From Tetrapyrgos nigripes (Eukaryota; Basidiomycota; Agaricomycetes; Agaricales; Campanellaceae), in the NCBI GenBank assembly GCA_013368315.1, contig JAACJM010000005.1, positions 310,001-374,000 on the forward strand: a stretch of 64,000 nucleotides of DNA, in the 5' to 3' direction. Below the pieces are notes generated by a model that saw only the letters and a program-made list of their open reading frames with translations, was not told the DNA's origin and did not search any database. The position numbers and the translations under genes are program-made. Below, piece by piece: positions 9,969-21,916 of the stretch. Position 1 is the stretch's first letter, and each line of letters opens with the position of its first letter.

Positions 9969-12425
9969 TCAAGCAGATGTAGCAGAAGGTACTGGGACTG
10001 GTTCTCCAGGATGAGCAGCGGTCCATTTGTCCCAGTAGAGAGGTAGGGAAGAAAGGACACTATAGAATCGAAGAGTGAGTGTTGCAGTACTCAAATTTAG
10101 CTGGGCAAATTCACTCACTTTGCAAGGGCGTCTTCATCCAGAGGTGGCTGAGCACCAGTACCGATTAAAGTCTTCGACCCGAAACTGGGTACCCCATCAG
10201 CAAGGACGAATACATAGGCTGGTCCTGGAGAGTAGATGGTGGCAGATGGGGGACCTGTAACAGTCAGTTTCGTCTTGTCGTCAGAGAGTTCTGATACGAG
10301 GCCAACAAGACGCTGGTCCATGTGTACACCGTGCGTGGCGAAACCGAAATCCATGATGACGACTACAGGCAGGTGAGTGAAGATCTAACTTTATTTCTCT
10401 CTAGTAGTAGGCAGCTTACCAGAAACATTTTCCGCTCCTGCAGGAAGATCAACGTCAAGTGTGATCTTGGCGTTGTAGTCAAAGGTTTTGGGCAGGCCAG
10501 TATAGGTGGGACGAGGCTTCTCCATATACGGTGGGGATAGCCATTCCAATCTAGCAAGATCATCGTAAGCCTGATCTATCTGCACTTCAACGTTTCCTTT
10601 ACCTATACTCAGTAGGATAGAGGTGAGTCTCCACATCGAGATTCGGATTAGATCCAGCTAACAAAATCGTCCCATTCGGAGTCAAACTCGACGTAGAATG
10701 ATACAATCTCGCAATGTCCGACGTAGGAAGCCCTTCTTGAGTGAATCGTTTACCAAGAGGCGCAATAGGATCATACAAAACAGGTGTGAACGCTGGATGA
10801 TCGCTGTCGCTCAAGCCAATTGGATCTCGTACGATTCCCCCACTGGTGCCAAAACCGGTGTGCGCGCCATTGACAATCGTCACTCGTCCATCCGGAAGAA
10901 GTATGAGTTCCCCCATAGTCCTTGGCTCGGGCATATGTTCAACTTGCCATCCCGCAGCGATACCTTCATCGTTGAGTAGCATCCTCACACACTGGTCCGA
11001 TGTTGGAGTTTGTGAAGACAATATTCCTGGCTTCCACACCGCCAGGTCGTCGCTAATTGTAGATCCGCCGCAGATTAAGACTTCAGGTGTGTAATTGTTT
11101 TCAGGTGTGAGTGGGAGGAGAGTGGCTCCAGCTGAGAGTGGGGCGCTTTGTGTACGCAAGCATGACTAGTGAGCAACTCGTCATTCTAAATGGACTTGGA
11201 CTTACCTGATCCGAACACCATTAGGAATGCCAGGAAGACTTCGTACTTCTTTATTCGTTTTCCAGTCGAAAATCATTGCTTGCGTGTTGGCAGCGATGAA
11301 GAGGTTTCCATCTGGGAGCGTGATGACGAATGGGAAATAATTGTCGTTGAGAGTGTTCTGTAGAAATGGACTGTAGATTGGGGTGCCGTTGTGACCTGTG
11401 TAACGATTACATGGATTAAGCACCAGCAAACGGACCTAGGGAAACAGAGCATACCATGAATGTTCTTGGGAGGGAAAAACTCGTATGTGGGGTTGTGGAT
11501 GGTCGGATTGTTGATGACCCTAGTGTTTTCGGGATCATGTCAACTTCTTCATAGCAAGTCAAACAGCGAGAAATTCTGACCCAGCATCCCAGGAACCTCT
11601 GTATATGATGGATTGGGTTATAACTTGTCCTTGCCGTCGAATGATTGTTTCTCATGAATATACTCACCCGAATAATAGTACGGACCCATCTTCAAGTCGA
11701 GCCTGCAGATGCAGATCAGCAAGTATTCATTTTAAACTCTTAAATGGTTGGGAAAGGACTGACGGACGAAGTATACCACCTTAACGATGCCATCCGACGC
11801 ACACGCTGGTCTTCAATCACGTCACACTTTCCGTCTTCACAAGGATCAAACAAACGGATCGAAGCCAAGCCATTTTCCCCTACAAAGGTTACTCAGAGAG
11901 GATGATGCATCGACGGAATAGCTCAAGAATCTTACCGACGGGTACGATTAGCACAGCAGTACCCGCAGAACTAACCATAGTCCCATTGGACAAGAAACTC
12001 CCAGTGCCGCACCAAGTGTTGCTGGCAGGGTTCAAAGGACGAACTGTTCTAGTGACGAGGTTCAGTTCAGCAGCCCAAGCAACATGGCCGTTGGTCTGGA
12101 GGGGGTTGCTTTCACTGTGTAAATAGTAGGCATCAATGATTCGACTCATTGCCAAACCCAGGAAGGAGCCACCTACACTTTATCAAAGATCATTACAGTT
12201 GTCTCAGAGACGACAGCGAGCTCGAGTGCACTGACTCCTGAAAGTCTGCAAGTGGGAGAAGAGTCTTATTACCAGGCGTTCAAAGTGGATAAACGCGCTA
12301 GTAATAACGAACCCATCCTGTACCAAAGACCACTGGCCAGAAGCGTATTGGGCTTGGGTAGCAATCGATCCGACGAGGACAGAGATGAGCAGAGGGCGGA
12401 ATAGGAATGCAGACGAGAGCTTCAT
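9969..12425 (-). CDS. Glyoxal oxidase (copper radical oxidase), copy 1
   Basis: A secreted copper-radical oxidase that would oxidise aldehydes such as glyoxal to acids while reducing O2 to H2O2 outside the cell. It begins with a signal peptide (MKLSSAFLFRPLLISVLVGS). Exons then carry the N-terminal oxidase region (SGVSALELAVVSE), the radical cysteine (NTWCGTGSF) and the crosslinked tyrosine (LRWYTSS). The metal ligands lie in RLYHS and FATHGVHMDQR. The C-terminal DUF1929-like region ends VLSS..LYWDKW..AHPGEPV. I see about eleven exons with open frames and usable splice sites. The intron found before TKDPIG in some other copies is absent; the junction reads IVRDPIG, as in copy 7. A TATTTAAG box lies at 12,476-12,483. 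It looks intact. Confidence 0.88.
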
Positions 12426-12475
12426 TGTCAGAGAATCTGCCAAGGAAGACAAGTAGGTACCTGTCGTTAACTGAA

Positions 12476-12483
12476 CTTAAATA
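12476..12483 (-). promoter_or_regulatory. TATA-like box of oxidase copy 1
   Basis: TATTTAAG on the minus strand, about 50-58 bp upstream of the ATG at 12,425. The same box at the same distance occurs in copies 3, 4, 5 and 7, and copy 6 has TATATAAA. This conservation is why I read it as the core promoter. Confidence 0.6.
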
Positions 12484-13220
12484 CCTCGCCCAGATATGTT
12501 CTGCTTAGGCACTTCATAAGTTCTTTCTCCCACTCGAGCGCTGTCTCGGCCCCCTTGAGAAGCATGCTGATAACGTTTAGTGAATCAGAATATGGATCGT
12601 CCTGCACTCTACAGCCGCTTTTTCCGCAATTAGATGGTATCAGGTTGCTTCTAATGGATTCTGTAATGGTGACGGCGTGAGTAGTACTAAGGAAGAACTT
12701 TCAAGAACTAGGTGGTATGACTGACCCAGGGGCAGTTTATCTGTACCGTTTCGATGTTTGGAAGCTCCTTAAGTAATGTCTTCTTATTTCCCGGGACCGA
12801 TAACTGCGGTTCATTTGCAAACGTTTCGTGGTACTCCTCACGCTGCCAGTGGTTTGACGTTACGGTCACCGCGAGACTTGAGACCGAACTGACTGAGTTA
12901 GGTGGATCACAACGAATATTGTCCTAAAATACCGAAGAAAACACTGGTCAGTAACATACCATTCAAGGACGTTGTCGACCTCCATTATTTAATAAAAGAA
13001 CGGACCTTGAAAAACACCAAATCCGATCGGGAACAAATCGGAACGACGCCACTGAAAGTCGCGTGACTTGAGATGCGTTAGTGTCAGTGTCACGGCGCGA
13101 GCCAAGCAAGACAACACAAACCAAAGGCCTGGATCTACGGATGTAGATTCCGAGACCGCCAGTTCGTCCTTTCACTGTTCAGTTCGTGGACCATGCTGTG
13201 TAATAAAGTCCTCCTCCTCC
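12484..13220. repeat. Conserved upstream block of the oxidase unit
   Basis: This stretch has no gene but recurs upstream of other copies, for example 30.7-31.2, 42.9-43.5 and 55.6-56.2 kb. It contains TTATCTGTACCGTTTCG at 12,737-12,753, the reverse of a 17-bp element (CGAAACGGTACAGATAA) shared with copies 5 and 8 and in near-identical form with others. A further shared segment reads GACTGAGTTAGGTGG at about 12,890. It marks the duplicated unit and probably holds the promoter. Confidence 0.6.
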
Positions 13221-14865
13221 TCCTCCATAGTTTGCTTAGTATCGCTGATCATCTTTTGACACCACTCTTGGTCCAAAGCTACTGATCACAGCTACTGACA
13301 AGCTACTGAGCCTTCCCAAACTCGCCATTCATGTAGCCCGCGATTCATTGGCAGATGGACGCTGCCGAAGACAGCCAAGACCTTCTCCCGTCAACCTTGT
13401 TCTTAACTTGGTCTCTAGTCGTGACGACCAAGTGACGACAATTGTACCGCCGTCAGCCTCCAATACAGTTGTGGACCTTATCCCTTTCTTGCGTGTCCGA
13501 TTTCATTGGTAAGGAATTAGAGTAGACGTAGGCCGTGGCGAGCTATACCGCCACCAGCAAAATGTCCCGAGAATCACCACTCAGATACAACTTAGATTTC
13601 TCTGAGATATATCGCGTTAGGCTCCAATTTATTTCCCATCTCGCTGTCCGAGCCATCAGAACTTCGCTATAACACATGTGGGGATTCTTGGGACATTTTG
13701 GGGCCTGGTGGCGTCTATACCCGGCATGTTCGTAGAGGACCACGCTGTGTATATCTATCTACTGTAGTATTTCGACCGTAAGTTCGCATAACGCGTCACG
13801 CACCCCTTCGAACTGGGCGATTTTGCAAATCGTAACTTGCACGTGACAGGTCCGAACTTTACCCCAGCCAATCCCGTCACGCTTTTTCCCTCTTTCCTGG
13901 CCAAATAAGGCAATTTTTCCGTCCGGCCTTCGGCCGTTTAGCATCTCGTAACGCATCACGGAGCTGTCAGAACACCCTGTCAACCAAAAAATTTCGCGTC
14001 ACGCCCCAAGTCGATGAACTTCCGGTCGAAATACTACAGTATCTTCAGAATCTGTCAAACGGGCTACTTACGTGGACCGCGGCTGTATCCTCATCATATT
14101 CTTAATGTGGTCTTACCCTAGAGTATCCTACTAGTATCATAATTTTGATTTCTAAGTTTCCTAAGCTGATTAATCTTGGGATTAATTTGTTATTACGAGC
14201 GGCCTATACTCGGCTCCTTATGAAAACCTGTTTCATGTGCAAGTGTTATAGCAGTGGGTCGTTGAGTTGACTTGAAGTTGAAGAAGGATCCGGTCAGTAT
14301 TAGTTGTCATGAGTGGTGAGTCTTGAGTCGAATATGAAGGATTCCAATTGGAGTCTAGAGGGCATTGTTAGGAGGTCTAGTACGGATAAGAACTGAAAAG
14401 AGACAGACCTGGTACAGTTGATTGGTAGTCTTTAGTACCGTTGCCGGAACACTGGGTAACTGAAAGATTTGAGGAGGAGGAGGAGGACTTTTCAGAAAAC
14501 TTAGTAATTTCCATGTCGGCATCAGTTGACCCCTATTCTGTCTGAACCACGTAACCCTAGTGAATACGAAAATGAATATCATGTTTGGCTTGAAGCAGGA
14601 GTCATTATCTCTCGATCTTTATTGTTACTTGTTTGGCATGTCTTTAGTTTGCCAGCATGTAAAGAAACTCTCTGAACCACTAAGGATTTGAATTTTGCAT
14701 CTGTAAGGGGTATCATTATGGCTGGACCCAAGGTGGACTGGTGGTAGGCTGGTGTTCTGCTTGAGCAGTTCCACAACCATTCCAGTTACCACAGACTGTG
14801 TCAGCAGCCTGGGAAGGTTTCAGAAAAGCTAATTTGCAGTGAGATACTAACTGACCCTTGGGTCT
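13221..14865. other. Intergenic, no gene seen
   Basis: Open frames here are short and show no recognisable motif. CpG is frequent up to about 14.56 kb and then drops sharply, marking the start of the CpG-poor block described in the findings. Confidence 0.5.
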
Positions 14866-15005
14866 AGAACTGCTGTGTCCTCCTCAAATCTTCTAGTACT
14901 ACAGTAACAAAAGCAACCATAGGATTATGACAAGTATGAGGTGTGTACATTTTGATTGATATAGTGTTATATGGATACAAGGCTGAAGAAATAGCCCCCA
15001 AGAAA

Positions 15006-18000
15006 TCAAACAGATGTAGCAGATGGTGCTGGGACAGGTTCTCTAGGATGAGCAGCAATCCACTCTGGTAGAGTGGTGGGACAGAAAGGACGCTATTTAG
15101 GTGGAGGGGATTGTGAATTTTTTCCACAACTGGCCATACAAAATCACTCACTTTGCAAGAGCATCTTCATCCAGAGGTGGCTGAGCACCAGTTCCAATCA
15201 GAGTCTTCAAGCCAAAGCTTGGTACACCATCAGCAAGGACGAACACAAAGGCTGGTCCTGGAGAGTAGATGGTCACAGATGGGGGACCAGTAACAGTTAA
15301 TTTCGTCTTGTCGTCAGAGAGTTCTGATACAAGGCCAGCAAGACACTGGTCCATGTGTACACCATGTGTGGTGAAGCCAAAGTCCATGATGACAACTGTA
15401 GGCAGGTGAGTAAGTTATTAAGTCATTGATTGACAGAATATGGCTGGCTTACTTACCAGAAACATTCTCCACTCCTATAGGAAGGTCAACATTAAGACTG
15501 ATCCTGGCATTGTAATCAAAGGTTTTGGGCAATCCAGTGTACATAGGACAAGGCTTCTCCATATACAGTGGGGACGGCCATTCCAATCTAGCAAGACAGT
15601 AAGTGTCATCTTCCTTCTCTTCATCTGAACTTCCATCTGTTGCCTGTACTCAGTCAGATAGAGGCATGTCTCCACATATTCAGATTGGATCCAGCAAGTA
15701 AAATCATCCCATTTGGAGTCAAACTCACCATAGAATGGTACATTCTCAGAATCTCTGACATAGGAAGCCCTTCCATCAGTGAAACAGCAAATCGACTTTC
15801 TCCAGCTTTTCAGTCCTTTTGGTGCCTTTTCCTGACAATCACTTTTGATCAGCTTTTCTCATGGGACTTTTTTCATCCTTTTGCTTTTTTTCAATCAGCT
15901 TTTATTGCCTTTTGCTTTTTTCATACCAGTGATAGCTTTTCACAGCTTTTCACTAGCTTCCACAACTGCTTTTTAAATTTTGTCAACACTAAGTACATCT
16001 ATACATACAAGCACCCTAGTTATCGTGTTATTATGTGTATCATTTAATTAAGTCTCCTACAAGTAGGTCCAGCCTCTCTCGCATGCTGGAAGAACTCAGA
16101 CCAGAGGTCTATGGTCATCTCTCTGTATAAAGCTGCCAGTAGTATTGGGCTCTCACGGGCATAAGTCTCACATTTGTCTCACATTCAAAAATTCTTCTGA
16201 GTTCCATTCAGACTCCACTGCTATACAGTACCAAGCCACAACTTACATCAGTCCTGTTGTTGCACCATGCCATCATCATCGTCTGACTCGTCATTTTGGC
16301 CCTTAGCCAACCCTCAGCAATGCTTGTGTCTGTCTGGCCTCAACATTCTTGACCTCTCAAGTACTACATACTCAAGAATTCAAGTTTCCTATGCCCAGGG
16401 CCCTTCCTCAAGCTCCTCAAGTCACTTGGATTGTAGCAACACTTCAAACACACAACATCCTGATCTTTTTGTCCTTTTGTATATGTATCCTGTGAAAATA
16501 GATGAGTAAGACAGTGACCACAGGGATATCTCAATTGGTGTCTTTTTGACTGGTTTTACATCCTCATTATTGATTCTATTTGCTCAGAAAAACTGTGCTC
16601 ACACCATTTGGTCACAAACATAACATGCTACTGGGATACTTACTGTCTTTCTCCTGACTGGTTGCACTCATATGTAGTAGGGCCATGTGCCCCTCCCATC
16701 AATTTTGATCTTTCATCTATTTTCATGCACAAAGCACTGTACGCATCCCTTTCCATTCTAACCATATAATCCATTCCTAATTCGTACTATGCTGATCCTC
16801 CTATTCTTATCCCTTCTTTCTCCTTCTGGTATCCTGACATCTGCCCACCTCTGACAGCTTCTTGTCCATCCCATCCTTCACGCTGGTGCCTTGAGCAAGC
16901 ACTGAGGGTCTGGAGCTGCCAGATGAGTTTGATGAGATGTGCAGGTATAGGTGTACCAAATTGTTCCCAACAAACACAGACACATATATACTTTTCTTTA
17001 TCTTTCTTTCTTTTCGTTCCCTTCTCTTTTAGTATGACATCTACTTACTTCTACCCCTATCCTACTCCTTAACTGCTGATCTTCTCTCTTTATCCTTACA
17101 TACACATCATCTTTTATATTCCTTTAGGAATCTTATGGCTTTATTATACTATCTTCTTGAAGGCACCAGGAATCATAGAGGAAGGTATAAGTACATAGTA
17201 GTTTACCTGAAATCAATCTTTCTTTCTGCCCAATTTTTCCCCAAGTGAGTCTGAGCCTTTCTAAATCTTCACCTGAGTCTTTGAGCCTACCTTGAGCTAT
17301 CCCTTCGAGCTACACAAGCCTTAACTTTGATTATTTTTCTCTACATGCAAAATTCACGCTGACTTATGACCCATGTCCTGATCATATTTGCAATGCATCT
17401 ATCACCTGACTCTTCTTCCCTTTCTCTCCTACTTCATCTGTCAAGTATCGACCACTTAGCCTTCTGTCCTTGCTTGGATGGGCATCTCCCCTATAGTAGC
17501 TACTACTTCCTGACTATACTTTATTATTACTGTTACTGACTAGTCTTTTGGCACTCAACCTACAAAACATGACATTTCCAGTTCAGCCATTTTGCTTAAT
17601 TTTGCTTACCTTTGTATACCCAGGATTCCAATGTAGGTGGAGTGGGCTACAGAATGGCAGCCACAGGGATGAGAGTGGGGAACATGGTAGGATACTAATC
17701 TCAAGTATACTAGAACACCCATTGCCTGTGAACATGTAGTATGTACAAAAAGGCAATCCATCTGCCATAGAATCCAGCTTTTTTGCACTGCTCTATTTGC
17801 TTTAGCTGCAACTTTTTTGGAACTTTTGGACATCACTTTTGAAAGTGTCTGAAACTTTGAAAAGCGATGGGGCCTGTGTTTTGAAAGCCAACCACTTACT
17901 GGAAAAAGTTGCTGAAAAGTCACTAAAAGTGGATTTGCTGTTTTACTGATGTCTTGAGTGAATCATTTACCAAGAGGTGCAGTAGGATCATAGAGAGCAG

Positions 18001-19566
18001 GTGTGAGTGCTGGATGATCACTGTCACTCTGGCTAATTGGATCTCTAGTCTGTGAAGTCAATCAATATAGAACAGCATAAAAACCAACTCAAACTTGGAT
18101 AAAGAATCACAGGATGACATATGAATCCCAACCCACTGGTGTGTTATCAGAATTATCGGGTCAAGCTCTGCTGGATCATCAGCTATATTTACCAGTTCTG
18201 AATCATATGATATTTTGTAGCTACTTATATACTGCACATTTGTATTCAGTACGCTACACAATTGTAACCCAAGTTTATCTCCCCATCTCCTTGCATGTTA
18301 TCAAGTCAGTCCTTTGATACCCTTCCTCAGATTCATCGTACCACAGAGCGCCTTGCATAGGTCTGCCCAGCCCTTACCTGCTGCCCCTATTTCCACAACA
18401 TGGCAATACCTGTCTGCACACCATTGACAATTGTCACTCAGCCATCTGGAAGAAGTATGAGCTCTGCCATAATTCTTGGCTCAGGCATATGTTCGACTTG
18501 CCATCCCACAGCGATACCTTCATCGTTGAGCACCATCCTGACACACTGGTCTGATGCTGGAGATTGTGAAGACAATACTCCTTGAGAGAACAATAACTCA
18601 TTATCGTCAAGCATTGAACCACCACATATCAAGATTTCAGGTGTATAGTTGTTTTCAGGTGTGAGTGGGAGGAGAGTGGCTCCAGCTGAGAGTGGGGAAC
18701 TGTATACAATGATGCACACTAGTGAGTATCTCGATATTCTCAATATTTGCAACATCTTGGACTTACCTGATCTGAACACCATTGGGAATGCCAGGAAGAC
18801 TCTGTATATGTTTATTTGTTTTCCAGTTGAAGATCATTGCTTGCATGTTGGCAGTGATGAAGAGGTTTCCATCTGGAAGCATGATGACAAGAGGGAAATG
18901 ATTGGTGTTGAGAGTGTTCTGTAGGAATAGGCTGTAGATTGGGGTGCCGTTTTGACCTGCGCAAGGATCCGATTCACCTACTAGCGCCACTGAACAGAAT
19001 GCAGGAAGCAAGGCATACCATGAATGTTCTTGGGAGGGTAAAACTCGTATGTGGGATTGATGATGGTTGAGTTGTCAGTGATCCTAGTGTTTTCATGATC
19101 ATATTAGATACTTTGCAAGTCAAATAATGAACAATTTCTTACCAACCATCCCAGGAATCTCTGTATATCATGGATTGGATCAGAACTTGTCCTTGCCTTC
19201 AAATGATCGTTTCCTGTCAATACACTCACCCAAATAGCAGAATGGACCTATCTTCAAGCTGAGTGATGCAGTTCAGTGAGCATTCATTACCTTCACTTAA
19301 ATGGTTGGGAAAGGACTAACAGACAAAGTATACCACCTTAACGATCCCAGAAGACGTACATGCTAGTCTTCAAAGATATCACACTTTCCATCTTCACAAG
19401 GATCAAACAAACAGATTGCAGCCAAGCCATTCTCCCCTGCAAAGGTCATTCAGAAAGGATCATGCATCAATGGAATAGCTCAAAAATCTTACTGATGGGT
19501 ACAATTTGAACAGATGTACCCTCAGAACTGACAGTAGTTCCATTGGACAAGAAACTCCCAGTGCCA
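15006..19566 (-). pseudogene. Glyoxal oxidase copy 2, dead
   Basis: Oxidase exons are recognisable in two parts, 15,006-15,773 (C-terminal exons, including FGFTTHGVHMDQC and PPLDEDALAK) and 17,952-19,566 (earlier exons). Three lesions are visible. A 2.2 kb element is inserted at 15,774-17,951, splitting the exon just after RMYHS. A further insertion of about 260 bp lies at 18,141-18,401. The 5' end, with the signal peptide and the exons up to the radical cysteine, is missing beyond 19,566; the normal upstream sequence resumes near 19,675. Nearly every CpG of the sister copies is TpG or CpA here. Confidence 0.9.
15774..17951. mobile_element. Non-autonomous hAT-like insertion in oxidase copy 2
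   Basis: Terminal inverted repeats of about 20 bp, CATCAGTGAAACAGCAAATC at the left and its near-complement at the right, enclose 2.18 kb absent from the other seven oxidase copies. The CAGTG core at the ends and clustered subterminal AGCTTTTC motifs (about 15,805-15,960, with AAAAGC-type motifs near 17,810-17,930) resemble hAT elements. No transposase is present; an 80-codon frame at 16,267-16,509 is Ser-rich and unassigned. Only a 2-bp TC repeats at the two edges, so an 8-bp hAT target duplication is not shown. Confidence 0.65.
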
Positions 19567-19959
19567 CAATCACTCCCTCTTGCCGAAGCCACCCCTAGGT
19601 TCCAGACTCCTCCTGGGGCATTCTCCCCTCATTGACGAGCCCATTCAGCATTCAGCATTGAGGGTTTGTGACACTCAGGGCACTTCTTTCTCCCACTCGC
19701 TGCTTTGACCCCACTTGAGAAGCATGCTGGTAAGTCAGCATACTGCTTGTCCAGCACTCTTCTGCTGCCTTTTCTGCAATTAGATGGTATGAGGTTGCTT
19801 TTAATGGATTCTATGATGGACAAAGATAGAGAGCATGAGTAGTACTAGGGAAGAACTTTCAAGAACTAAGTGGTATGACTGACCTGGGGCAGTTTATCTG
19901 TACTGTTTTGGTGTTTTGGAGCTCCTCCAGGTCTTCTTATTTCTTCAATGGCCCTCAGA

Positions 19960-20520
19960 AGTTGTTGTCAGTGTCTTCCACAGAAAACTGAATGTGGACT
20001 CTTTGAGTGATTTGAGGCAATAATAAGCAATAATCCAGAGGGTGGATTGTGATGGCCCTGGTCACTGCAAGCAAAAAGCAAGATGCGACCCAGACACAAC
20101 AAGCTTCGATGTAATTGTTCAAGACTGGCCATATAGTCATTTGTGCAAACTTGAAGTACCTCAGGCTTCACCAGGATCATGAAGTGTTGCTGCAGAGCAA
20201 TGTATCTGTCCATGCAAGGGTAGTTGCAGTGGAAGTAGGTGTAGCTATAGGAGTAGAGGTGGAATGTCAATAGATGTACCTCCAACATCCTTGTCTTCTC
20301 CTCAATAACCTCAGCTTCTGCATGATCTCAATTGTCCTCTCATCCTTCTTCCTCTCTACCAACTCCTCATACTCATCCTCAGTCTCTTTAAGAGCTAGTA
20401 GAACTTCTTCCTTCATTTTCTCCAACTCCGAGTCTGCGTACTTGGCTTGAAGAGCCAAAGTGTTGGGCAAGTGTCTAGTGTTTGTGTTGGGTGAGTTTGA
20501 GTTTGAAAACAACCAAGTTC
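19960..20520 (-). pseudogene. Coiled-coil hypothetical, copy A
   Basis: I do not recognise a family. The minus strand encodes a charged helical segment (YADSELEKMKEEVLLALKET, then YEELVERKKDERTIE), likely coiled coil. A Cys/Tyr-containing segment (YFHCNYPCMDRYI) follows in another frame. The same sequence recurs at 24.82-25.40 kb and, as a fragment on the opposite strand, at 51.54-51.79 kb. In every case it lies 5' of an oxidase copy, so it belongs to the duplicated unit. Frames do not join cleanly, and this copy is CpG-depleted, so it is probably dead. Confidence 0.35.
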
Positions 20521-20714
20521 TTCTGCATGATGCACAGTTTGAGAAATAAACTGATCTTTGAGGACTTGATTCTGCACTTCAGAAGCAGACAGAGAGGTGG
20601 ACAGAGTAATGGCAGAGGTTTGAGCTCAGAGCCATCAGTATGAGAGCAGTCAGCTGCCTATTACCAAAGTGAATGCGTGATTTCTGGGCCTCCTTCTGAC
20701 TGGCTTCATGCTCT

Positions 20715-21480
20715 TCACCGACCTTCCAGATGACATCCTGCTTATACTCGTACCACATCTGGACAACATCTGGCATTCTTTTGCCCTGCTCAACTCGAGA
20801 TATCGTGCAGCTGCTCAGTGCTCTTCAACTCGGTCTTGAATTAGGGAAAAAATACTTGGTGCCAATCAATAGGCCAGCTGTTCTGAGACTTGATGATGTT
20901 GAAGGAACCTACCAAGGAACTTCTTACTGTGTCTAGGTGTGTAGGCTGCCTCTTTGCTTATCTAGGCTGGTGCTAACAGGCCATTATCTTCAGAAAGCTC
21001 TGGATCATTGCCAATGCCTCCCAGACCTCCCAGACCTCTCAGCCAAACCATCCAACACCACACCCTTGATCTTCCTTGTCCTAGACTGCCCAAACCTCTA
21101 CACTCTCATATTTCAGGGTACATCCTCATACAAAGAACATAAACAATTCCCTATGCACTACATCCTCATGGCTCTGATTCTTCGGTGAAGCCTCAGTTTT
21201 TCAAGTAGTGGTACCCCTTCCTCCCGGCAGCACCCATCCTCCATACCCTCAAGCTCAATAATGTCAACTTCTTTACCGATTTCAACTTTGAGTTGGTGTC
21301 ACCTGCATTATCAGCCCTTGAAATCCTTCATATCACATGGAAAAATTCCTCGAAAGATCGCAAGTCTTCTCCCAAGGCTTGTGGCCAAGCTGACCGGGGC
21401 TCCAAGACGCACTCTGCGAAGCCTCAAACTCAATTTTTCAGGAAACGCGAATGTGAAGAGGGGGGTTTGATCTACGGATG
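20715..21480 (+). pseudogene. F-box-like gene, copy A, truncated
   Basis: This is a diverged partner of the F-box-like sequence at 25.56-27.02 kb. It keeps the F-box segment around 20,720-20,800 with damage, then the Leu-rich region at about 20,990-21,330 and SPALSALEILHITWKNSSKD. At about 21,500 it jumps directly to sequence that matches 27,657 onward. Thus about 1.38 kb of the other copy is deleted, including its C-terminal exon. Confidence 0.6.
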
Positions 21481-21916
21481 TTGGTGGCTGGGGATGGGGA
21501 CACCAGACGCTGAGCACTCAGTCTCTTGCAAATTCTTGGGGTCGACAACCGTGACACAGCTGGCAGCAGTGGCAGGTGAGCCTGACTGGGATGGAACCTT
21601 GCATGGGCACTAGCCATGCCAGAGACAATAACTTTAATCGGTACCCATAACCTGATACCATGTATAGTCCTCAATTGACTGGCAAGCGCTACTAGCCTGC
21701 AGCCTTAATTTCCTCTTCATCATCATAAAGAAGTTTGCATTCCAGAAAACTTTCCAAAGCAACATATACATGACCTAGAACCGCCGCGTCCTCCTCAAAT
21801 CTTCTAGTACTACAGTAACAAAAGCGACCATAGGACTACGCCAAGTATGAGGTGTGTACATTTTGATTGATATAACGTGACATAGATACAAGGCTGAAGA
21901 AATAGCTCCCAAGAAA

